Assembly (NCBI GenBank): GCA_938743325.2 | Contig: OW568865.1 | Span: 372,001-436,000 of the forward strand | Source: Pycnococcus provasolii | Lineage: Eukaryota > Chlorophyta > Pseudoscourfieldiophyceae > Pseudoscourfieldiales > Pycnococcaceae | Reading direction: 5' to 3' | Length of the DNA: 64,000 nt | Shown: piece after piece, positions 40,106-47,127 of the stretch | Layout of the letters: each line of letters opens with the position of its first letter | Numbering within the stretch: position 1 is the stretch's first letter | The notes under the pieces: generated by a model | Told to the model about the DNA's origin: nothing | Seen by the model: the letters and a program-made list of their open reading frames with translations, nothing else | The model's database searches: none | Program-made: the position numbers and the translations under genes

Positions 40106-40966
40106 AAATCCTTCTCCAAAACGCGAGTCGGGACGCCGCTGCGACGTCGCGCGTATGCGCTTCTCAATTACGGAGACGACCGGGCGATGCAATGTGCCAC
40201 GATGGCGGCTGCCCTCGCGTGCCGGCGTGTCTCCGATCGCTCCGAGTACGACGTGGTTTTGATCCGCGTCGGAGCGCCCCTCGCCGGCGACCTGATTCCT
40301 GACGGGGTGATCCAGAAGCCAGTGCCAGCACCCGCTACCAGGGGAAGATATCAATGGTCAAAAACGTTTGCGAAGTTTTACGTCGCCACCGAGCTGTTTT
40401 CCGAGTACGCGTCGGTCGTATTCGTCGACGCCGACGTTCTGATTCGAAGGCCGCTGCTTCCTCTCTTTGAGGCTGCCGAGTCCCTGCCCGGCACCTTGGT
40501 TGCCCCGAGGGCCTACTGGCTTAAGCAGCCATTCGCGATGAGCGGCACGTTCGCGCTCTCGAGGCAGGGTAACGTTAGCCACGTCCACGATAGCATGAAG
40601 CGCGTTCTCGAGCACCGCGGTGAACAATGGGATGGCGACATGGATTGGTTCAACTTCGACCGCGCGTTGGTCGACGAAATGTCACTGTTGAGCGGTTTTT
40701 TTACCCTGCTCGTCGGCGAGTTTGCCCCGGGCGATCCAGCATATCGGTACTGGAGCAACCACTTCGGCTGGAGTCCCGAGGAGGTGTACGACAACGCCTA
40801 CCTTGTTCACTTTATCGCAGGTTGGAAGCCGTGGAGGAGCGGCATACGCGAAGCGAAGGGAAACGAGACGGAGGAGCTTCGGCGGGTATTCCGCGACTGG
40901 AAAGCGCTGCGCGACGAAACAGGGTGTACGGAGCCGTCGCACCGCAGAGAACGCCGGGAAAAATGA
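39689..40966 (+). CDS. GT8-like glycosyltransferase, copy A
   Basis: 425 residues from the first ATG at 39689. Type II anchor at about 24-46, stem to ~135, then a GT-A domain of glycogenin/GT8 type: RRAYALLNYGDD, a VVFVDADVLIRRPL strand with the DAD metal motif at 247-249, GDMDWFN, and HFIAGWKPWRSG with the late His typical of GT8. It is nearly identical to copy B apart from the 51-residue stem insertion. Probably a Golgi retaining transferase using a nucleotide sugar. The TGA stop is followed in frame by 23 further codons ending in an acidic run (DEEYEEDYEEDED) and TAA. Confidence 0.85.
   Translation: MRPKANPGTDGGGGGGRRRPRRTAWCASILLVVTTLVALNTVGVILRSAPERETTDQTYRRQMMARFNRGDPFRQNSTTRRREQDGGLARTHANDNSHNSVPLNQRDATLSPDANFTAQFPKDVELQDGDEESEGEVELKSFSKTRVGTPLRRRAYALLNYGDDRAMQCATMAAALACRRVSDRSEYDVVLIRVGAPLAGDLIPDGVIQKPVPAPATRGRYQWSKTFAKFYVATELFSEYASVVFVDADVLIRRPLLPLFEAAESLPGTLVAPRAYWLKQPFAMSGTFALSRQGNVSHVHDSMKRVLEHRGEQWDGDMDWFNFDRALVDEMSLLSGFFTLLVGEFAPGDPAYRYWSNHFGWSPEEVYDNAYLVHFIAGWKPWRSGIREAKGNETEELRRVFRDWKALRDETGCTEPSHRRERREK
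39926..40028 (+). repeat. 103-bp stem module, copy 2
   Basis: Second copy of 37524-37626, inside the 153-bp insertion of leader A. Confidence 0.9.
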
Positions 40967-41100
40967 GCCCAGGCTTCTCAATTCGATTCTGCTAAGGACG
41001 AGGAATATGAGGAGGACTATGAGGAGGACGAGGACTAAACCTTAAATTCGATTCTGCTGGTGATGATGATAATTTCACGGCGACTATCCAAATGAAGCCT

Positions 41101-41222
41101 GCCGCCGCGAAGGTATATCGAAAACGTCTACGAGTGTATGGGATCATATAATACGACGATCAATCAATGTACTAAGGGTAAAACATCATACATTCGATTT
41201 GTCATTTCAACAACCTTTCAAT
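41101..41222 (+). repeat. Tail repeat A1 (copy of the sulfotransferase/UTP12 3' junction)
   Basis: 41101-41151 would encode AAAKVYRKRLRVYGII and a stop, matching the end of the sulfotransferase (AAAKVHRKRLRLYGIYGI). The following bases match the region after the sulfotransferase stop and the last codons of UTP12 on the other strand. Confidence 0.85.
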
Positions 41223-41319
41223 TTCGTCATTACCACTACCACGGCGGGGAGTATGATAAGCTGATGCAAGACGGCGGCGGCGGCGAAGACGAACGACGGC
41301 GACTATCCAAATGAAGCCT

Positions 41320-41456
41320 GCCGCCGCGAAGGTATATCGAAAACGTCCACGAGTGTATGGGATCTATGGGATCTAACACGATCAATCATCAATGTACTAA
41401 GGGTAAAACATCATACATTTGATTGGTCATTTCTTCAACAACCTTTCAATCGCCAT
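41320..41456 (+). repeat. Tail repeat A2
   Basis: 41320-41376 would encode AAAKVYRKRPRVYGIYGI and a stop; homology runs on to CAATCGCCAT at 41456, the antisense of UTP12 codons near its end. Confidence 0.85.
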
Positions 41457-41471
41457 GAACTGATTGAATTC

Positions 41472-41949
41472 GGACGTAAAACCCGAACGGTGACATCACG
41501 TTGTTAGTTTTCCCTCCCGCAGAAGATTTCGATTTCCGATTTGTTCCCCCCGAACCCAAGCCCGGTCGAAGTTTTCAAATAACGCCGCATTCGTGCGTTA
41601 CACGTTACACATCGTCGCATAACCCACGAATATACGAAACGCGCGCACACAACTGCTACTAGTGCTCTTCACGCGTATACACGTCATGCGACCGAAAGCG
41701 AATCCTGGCACTGACGGTGGTGGTGGTGATGGTGGTCGTCGCCCGCGTAGGACAGCCTGGTGTGCGTCGATCCTTCTCGTCGTCACCACGCTCGTCACGC
41801 TGAACACTGTCGGCGTGATTCTGAGAAGTGCCGTGGAAAGGGAGACGACGGATCAAACGTATCGTCGTCAAATGATGGCGAGGTTCAACCGGGGTGATCC
41901 TGTTGAGTTGCAACACGGCGACGAAGAGTCAGAGGGAGAAGTTGAGCCT
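41472..41949 (+). repeat. Shared leader of the cassette array, copy B
   Basis: 478 bp, lacks the 153-bp insertion; nearly identical to copy C. Confidence 0.9.
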
Positions 41950-42810
41950 AAATCCTTCTCCAAAACGCGAGTCGGGACGCCGCTGCGACGTCGCGCGTAT
42001 GCGCTTCTCAATTACGGAGACGACCGGGCGATGCAATGTGCCACGATGGCGGCTGCCCTCGCGTGCCGGCGTGTCTCCGATCGCTCCGAGTACGACGTGG
42101 TTTTGATCCGCGTCGGAGCGCCCCTCGCCGGCGACCTGATTCCTGACGGGGTGATCCAGAAGCCAGTGCCAGCACCCGCTACCAGGGGAAGATATCAATG
42201 GTCAAAAACGTTTGCGAAGTTTTACGTCGCCACCGAGCTGTTTTCCGAGTACGCGTCGGTCGTATTCGTCGACGCCGACGTTCTGATTCGAAGGCCGCTG
42301 CTTCCTCTCTTTGAGGCTGCCGAGTCCCTGCCCGGCACCTTGGTTGCCCCGAGGGCCTACTGGCTTAAGCAGCCATTCGCGATGAGCGGCACGTTTGCGC
42401 TCTCGAGGCAGGGTAACGTTAGCCACGTCCACGATAGCATGAAGCGCGTTCTCGAGCGCCGCGGTGAACAATGGGATGGCGACATGGATTGGTTCAACTT
42501 CGACCGCGCGTTGGTCGACGAAATGTCACTGTTGAGCGGTTTTTTTACCCTGCTCGTCGGCGAGTTTGCCCCGGGCGATCCAGCATATCGGTACTGGAGC
42601 AACCACTTCGGCTGGAGTCCCGAGGAGGTGTACGACAACGCCTACCTTGTTCACTTTATCGCAGGTTGGAAGCCGTGGAGGAGCGGCATACGCGAAGCGA
42701 AGGGAAACGAGACGGAGGAGCTTCGGCGGGTATTCCGCGACTGGAAAGCGCTGCGCGACGAAACAGGGTGTACGGAGCCGTCGCACCGCAGAGAACGCCG
42801 GGAAAAATGA
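41686..42810 (+). CDS. GT8-like glycosyltransferase, copy B
   Basis: 374 residues from the ATG at 41686. Same anchor, GT-A core (DAD at about 196-198), HFIAGWKPW and C-terminus as copy A; the catalytic part differs by only a few bases (for example VLERRG for VLEHRG). The 505 bp after the stop also match copy A. The pair is a recent tandem duplication with a unit of 1844 bp. Both copies look intact, so both could be active. Confidence 0.85.
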   Translation: MRPKANPGTDGGGGDGGRRPRRTAWCASILLVVTTLVTLNTVGVILRSAVERETTDQTYRRQMMARFNRGDPVELQHGDEESEGEVEPKSFSKTRVGTPLRRRAYALLNYGDDRAMQCATMAAALACRRVSDRSEYDVVLIRVGAPLAGDLIPDGVIQKPVPAPATRGRYQWSKTFAKFYVATELFSEYASVVFVDADVLIRRPLLPLFEAAESLPGTLVAPRAYWLKQPFAMSGTFALSRQGNVSHVHDSMKRVLERRGEQWDGDMDWFNFDRALVDEMSLLSGFFTLLVGEFAPGDPAYRYWSNHFGWSPEEVYDNAYLVHFIAGWKPWRSGIREAKGNETEELRRVFRDWKALRDETGCTEPSHRRERREK

Positions 42811-42944
42811 GCCCAGGCTTCTCAATTCGATTCTGCTAAGGACGAGGAATATGAGGAGGACTATGAGGAGGACGAGGACTAAACCTTAAATTCGATTCTG
42901 CTGGTGATGATGATAATTTCACGGCGACTATCCAAATGAAGCCT

Positions 42945-43066
42945 GCCGCCGCGAAGGTATATCGAAAACGTCTACGAGTGTATGGGATCATATAATACGA
43001 CGATCAATCAATGTACTAAGGGTAAAACATCATACATTCGATTTGTCATTTCAACAACCTTTCAAT
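42945..43066 (+). repeat. Tail repeat B1
   Basis: Equivalent of A1 shifted by 1844 bp. Confidence 0.85.
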
Positions 43067-43163
43067 TTCTTCATTACCACTACCACGGCGGGGAGTATGA
43101 TAAGCTGATGCAAGACGGCGGCGGCGGCGAAGACGAACGACGGCGACTATCCAAATGAAGCCT

Positions 43164-43300
43164 GCCGCCGCGAAGGTATATCGAAAACGTCCACGAGTGT
43201 ATGGGATCTATGGGATCTAACACGATCAATCATCAATGTACTAAGGGTAAAACATCATACATTTGATTGGTCATTTCTTGAACAACCTTTCAATCGCCAT
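43164..43300 (+). repeat. Tail repeat B2
   Basis: Equivalent of A2 shifted by 1844 bp. Confidence 0.85.
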
Positions 43301-43315
43301 GAACTGATTGAATTC

Positions 43316-43793
43316 GGACGTAAAACCCGAACGGTGACATCACGTTGTTAGTTTTCCCTCCCGCAGAAGATTTCGATTTCCGATTTGTTCCCCCCGAACC
43401 CAACCCCGGTCGAAGTTTTCAAATAACGCCGCATTCGTGCGTTACACGTTACACATCGTCGCATAACCCACGAATATACGAAACGTGCGCACACAACTGC
43501 TACTAGTGCTCTTCACGCGTAAACACGTCATGCGACCGAAAGCGAATCCTGGCACTGACGGTGGTGGTGGTGGTCGTCGTCGTCGCCCGCGTAGGACAGC
43601 CTGGTGTGCGTCGATCCTTCTCGTCGTCACCACGCTCGTCACGCTGAACACTGTCGGCGTGATTCTGAGAAGTGCCGTGGAAAGGGAGACGACGGATCAA
43701 ACGTATCGTCGTCAAATGATGTCGAGGTTCAACCGGGATGATCCTGTTGAGTTGCAACACGGCGACGAAGAGTCAGAGAGAGAAGTTGAGCTT
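43316..43793 (+). repeat. Shared leader of the cassette array, copy C, joined to a different catalytic domain
   Basis: 478 bp that match leader B, ending at GTTGAGCTT; immediately after this the sequence switches from the GT8 to the GT69 core. Confidence 0.9.
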
Positions 43794-45074
43794 GCTGCCG
43801 CTCGTCCGTGGATCGACCCGGAGGTATCCCGCGGGTCGTACGAGTCTCTGATACGCATGGCCCTCACGCACAACACCGCCCTCTGCGCAGGTGTCAGCGT
43901 CGAACTGGACATCCTTCCAGCAACGTTAGAGATTGCTCGCTCGTCGGAGCTTTTAGGTCACGCAGTGAAACACTCGAGGCGCATCTACGTAGCCGGCATG
44001 CTGAAGGCGGCAGACTGCAAGCTCGTCATCAGATACGCGATAGAGTTGGTGCGATTCGCAGCGATGTACACGGCGCGATCCGGCGAGGTATTCGTTGCGA
44101 TCCTCGAGTCCGGTGGAAACAAGTGCACCAGAGACGCTCTCGCTCTTCTGAGAAAGGCACTGACAACGTTGGGGGTCGCTAGCGACATTCGTATAGGAGA
44201 ACCTCTAAACGATGGGAAGGGAACACGCGTGGATAAGCTTCAGTTTCTCCGCAACGCGGTTCTGTCGCGGGCTCCCTTGGTCAACTACGACGAGATTGTT
44301 TTCCTCAACGACGTTTACTTTTGCGCAGCCGACATCGTTCGCCTGCTCAGGCACTCCGGCGCCTCGATCAAGTGCGGCCTGGACTTTGACCTCGTGGACC
44401 GTTCGCCCAAGTTTTACGATACGTGGGTTGCGAAGGACATAAACGGGAACGCGTTTACGAAGCATTTCCCATACGCGCGCGATACGGAAGGCGACATCGC
44501 CCTTCGTGAACGACGAGCATTCCAGGCGAAGTGCTGCTGGAACGGGCTCGCTGTTTTGAAAACAGGCGCGTTCATCGAGGGGGTCCGTTTTCGACGCTCT
44601 CTAACGCAGGATGAGTGCCATGCAAGTGAATGCGAAATCATATGCCACGACTTTGCGGCGATGGGGCACCCGCGCGTTCTCGTTGACCCAGAAGTGACCG
44701 TCGTGTATGACTCAAAAACTTTGGCTGCCCTTAAGGTTCACCGCATGTTCGGACAAACAAACCTCCGCGATGACACGCTCCTAACCGTTCCAACCGTCGA
44801 AAGATGGAACGTGACGTCGGCGTGCACGCACTGCGTTCCATTGGATGGTCACCGCAGACGCGACCCCGACTTTTCGAAGCAGTCAATTTTCAACTGGGAA
44901 GAGATGTTTTACCATCGCGGAGTTCCTCTTGGTCGCGTCTATAGTATGGGATCACTGACGAGTTGCGCAAACGCATCTGTTGCTAGCTGCATCACGAATA
45001 ATAATAACTTTCTGGGATTCGCGCGTAGCATGCGCCGTCCGCGTTCATGCCATGCAACACAGGTGGGAATTTGA
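43530..45074 (+). CDS. GT69/CAP59-like glycosyltransferase on the shared leader
   Basis: 514 residues from the ATG at 43530. Residues 1-88 (anchor and stem) are those of the GT8 genes; the rest is the fungal CAP59/CMT1 alpha-1,3-mannosyltransferase fold (GT69, PF11735): IYVAGMLKAAD, VFVAILESGG, a KLQFLRNAVL helix, DEIVFLNDVYF, CGLDFDL (about 280), FYDTWVAKDINGNAF, CCWNGLAVLKTGAF and ASECEIICHDFAAMG. In Cryptococcus the family builds capsule mannan. In this alga it would act in the Golgi on a surface glycan; the sugar is unknown. The last ~30 residues run into unrelated DNA where a methyltransferase relic begins, so the C-terminus may be an acquired end. Confidence 0.82.
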   Translation: MRPKANPGTDGGGGGRRRRPRRTAWCASILLVVTTLVTLNTVGVILRSAVERETTDQTYRRQMMSRFNRDDPVELQHGDEESEREVELAAARPWIDPEVSRGSYESLIRMALTHNTALCAGVSVELDILPATLEIARSSELLGHAVKHSRRIYVAGMLKAADCKLVIRYAIELVRFAAMYTARSGEVFVAILESGGNKCTRDALALLRKALTTLGVASDIRIGEPLNDGKGTRVDKLQFLRNAVLSRAPLVNYDEIVFLNDVYFCAADIVRLLRHSGASIKCGLDFDLVDRSPKFYDTWVAKDINGNAFTKHFPYARDTEGDIALRERRAFQAKCCWNGLAVLKTGAFIEGVRFRRSLTQDECHASECEIICHDFAAMGHPRVLVDPEVTVVYDSKTLAALKVHRMFGQTNLRDDTLLTVPTVERWNVTSACTHCVPLDGHRRRDPDFSKQSIFNWEEMFYHRGVPLGRVYSMGSLTSCANASVASCITNNNNFLGFARSMRRPRSCHATQVGI

Positions 45075-45220
45075 TATGGTTTTTGGCGCTTCCCTGGCCG
45101 CGCTTGAGTTGCTCGCAAGTCACCACGACTACAAGCTGATTTACACGAATAAAAATAGTATTAATGCGTTCTTCATCAGGAACGATCTTCTTCCGGATGG
45201 AGTCGTGGAGGCTCTACCCT
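45058..45220 (+). pseudogene. Fragment of a methyltransferase gene, C-terminal part
   Basis: The frame reads WEFDMVFGASLAALELL, then DYKLIYTNKNSINAFFIRND and LLPDGVVEALPL. This G-A-S-L-x-A-L ... Y-x-L ... N-A-F-F-I/V-R-x-D-L-L pattern is the C-terminal end of a group of SAM-dependent methyltransferases common in algae. No upstream catalytic part is present. It overlaps the GT69 stop and runs straight into tail repeat C. A leftover of another cassette is the simplest reading. Confidence 0.5.
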
Positions 45221-45327
45221 TATCGAAAACGTCTACGAGTGTATGGGATCATATAATACGACGATCAATCATGGTACTAAGGGTAAAACATCATACATTC
45301 GATTTGTCATTTCAACAACCTTTCAAT
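45221..45327 (+). repeat. Tail repeat C (5' truncated)
   Basis: Starts within the tail at TATCGAAAACG and then matches A1; about 80 bp further are also shared with the GT8 units. Confidence 0.85.
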
Positions 45328-45812
45328 TTCGTCATTACCACTACAGTACCACGGGGGGTATGTTGAAAGTTGATGCAAGACGGCGGCGGCGGCGAAGACG
45401 AACGAAGAGGACGAGAGCAACTGAGCAAGGAGAGCCATAACCCTAACCCTAACCCTCCCAGGCCTGGTGGATCCCCCGAGCGCTCACGCTGTGGCATCTC
45501 GCGCACCTGATCTGCACACGGAGGGCTCCGCCGCGGGATAATAATAGACGGGCGACGACGGGAAATCATTTCCTGTCACGCGGATCCGCCGATTTGCGAA
45601 TTTGCCGGCACACGTTCTTGCACACACCACGTTGACGTTGGCTAGCTGGCTAGCTGACTGGCACACGCCATACATTGCGCCCTTCACTGCGGCCTTCTTG
45701 CTTGGTTGCGGCCTTCACCTTGCACTGGCCTTGCACCAGGGTTAGGGGCCAGCCCTAACCCTGGTGGCCGATCTGGATCTGGTCTGCCGTCTGCGGAGGG
45801 CGAGTTTCAGGT
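45328..45812. other. Intergenic region with telomere-like motifs and a hairpin
   Basis: No gene is seen. The sequence shared with the GT8 units ends near 45406. (CCCTAA)3 lies at 45438-45456. An inverted repeat with 13-bp arms ACCAGGGTTAGGG / CCCTAACCCTGGT and a 5-base loop lies at 45735-45765, 48 bp before the sulfotransferase ATG. Confidence 0.6.
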
Positions 45813-47057
45813 ATGGCATTCGTTCGCAGGGGTGTGCGTCGTCTCTCGCATGGGTATGTCAGATCGCACACGCAACGCGCCCTGCTTCTCCTCACGGTGC
45901 TAGTCGTGCTGTCGTTCTTCCTGCTGGCGTCGCGCCAGTCCGCCGAGTCGTTCAGAAACATCGAACAGCGCGCGTACTCGCGGCTCAGCTCCCTGGCTGA
46001 CGATATCCTTGACGCCACCGACGAAAACCACCTCGCAGCAACCGCGCGAAGAAGAGCTGACCACCTTCACTCGCGTCGAGGAGGTGAAGAGCACGCGCAG
46101 CGAGAGCATCCATCAGCGGCGCAAGAAGTGCACACCGTACCTGAAGGCGAGCACTTCCCCACGACGACCCAGGCTGAGAGCACGCAGAAGAAGGACAGCG
46201 CACACTGGCTGACACCCTTTGGAACGGACGTTGAGCCCTTGCTAATTCGACACCGACAGACGAACAAGTCTACATTATACTTGTCAATACGACAATCAAA
46301 TACGACAATACCCACTCTTCAATGGATCCATCCACCCAAAACAGGGTCTTCGTGGCTGAATGCCATGTACTACACGTGCTGCGGCAAAGTGACCCATACA
46401 TGGGAACCTAAGCGCAATTTAACCAAATCGTGCAAGCACTGCGACGTGAGCACATTTCAATCCGGCCACAAAGGGATAAACGCAACCCGCGGCGATGTCA
46501 TCGCCAGCATGTTTCGCAAACCAGCACAGCGCATCAAGAGCGGGTTCTTTCACGATCTACACGACTGTCCGCCAATGATCAGTGAGTTTTGCGAGCGCAA
46601 CGAAAAGCGCACTGCAGTCAAGTCCTGCGATTACACAACAATTTTGCGCGACGTTACAGATACATTTGTTCGATACTGGCGATGCGTGGAGGGGTGTACA
46701 GTGAAGATGTTCACGTCACCTAAAGAGTGCTGGGAACAACCGTATCGGCAACCTACGCACGAGGAAGTCACCCGCGCAATATCCGTCGTGAAAAGTCCTC
46801 GCACGTTCGTTGGTCTGACGGAGAAGTTTGATGAATCGGCTGCACTGTTCCATCGAATGTTTGCGGGAGATGGCCCGCCTCTCAAGGAGGTACCATTGCT
46901 TCGTGCTATGTCAGACGAGAAGAAAAGGTGGCTGACCGATCTTGATCGAGTCATTCGACTGAAGAGTCTAATCGACAGGGCAGACACCTACTTGTATAAT
47001 GCCGCCGCGAAGGTACATCGAAAACGTCTACGATTGTATGGGATCTATGGGATCTAA
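45813..47057 (+). CDS. Golgi-type sulfotransferase
   Basis: 414 residues from the ATG at 45813. Type II anchor at about 22-40, a polar stem to ~160, then the PAPS-binding loop HPPKTGSSW (about 172-180), the 3'-phosphate segment SMFRKPAQRIKSGF, and FVGLTEKFDESAALFHRMF, all as in carbohydrate sulfotransferases (Sulfotransfer family). Several Cys pairs in the catalytic part (YYTCCGK, CKHCD, CVEGC) suggest lumenal disulfides. The last 18 codons and the flank beyond them are the original of the tail repeats found five more times upstream. It converges on UTP12 with 43 bp between stops. Confidence 0.8.
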   Translation: MAFVRRGVRRLSHGYVRSHTQRALLLLTVLVVLSFFLLASRQSAESFRNIEQRAYSRLSSLADDILDATDENHLAATARRRADHLHSRRGGEEHAQREHPSAAQEVHTVPEGEHFPTTTQAESTQKKDSAHWLTPFGTDVEPLLIRHRQTNKSTLYLSIRQSNTTIPTLQWIHPPKTGSSWLNAMYYTCCGKVTHTWEPKRNLTKSCKHCDVSTFQSGHKGINATRGDVIASMFRKPAQRIKSGFFHDLHDCPPMISEFCERNEKRTAVKSCDYTTILRDVTDTFVRYWRCVEGCTVKMFTSPKECWEQPYRQPTHEEVTRAISVVKSPRTFVGLTEKFDESAALFHRMFAGDGPPLKEVPLLRAMSDEKKRWLTDLDRVIRLKSLIDRADTYLYNAAAKVHRKRLRLYGIYGI

Positions 47058-47127
47058 CACGATCAATGTACTAAGGGTAAAATATCATACATTCGATTTG
47101 TCATTTCAACAACCTTTCAATCGCCAT
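47001..47127 (+). repeat. Source copy of the tail repeat (sulfotransferase end plus UTP12 end)
   Basis: Covers the last codons of the sulfotransferase, the 43-bp gap and the last nine codons of UTP12 in antisense. Because UTP12 is a conserved essential gene, this must be the parent of the copies at 41.1, 41.3, 42.9, 43.2 and 45.2 kb. Confidence 0.85.

Noticed and set aside
40964-40966. TGA as a selenocysteine codon in the GT8 gene
   Set aside because: The residue would fall in a charged C-terminal tail with no redox motif, and no SECIS-like hairpin was noticed downstream.
44980-45366. 128-codon frame after the GT69 gene as a separate gene
   Set aside because: No ATG before the similarity, only the C-terminal end of a methyltransferase, then the frame runs into the tail repeat. 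Treated as a remnant.
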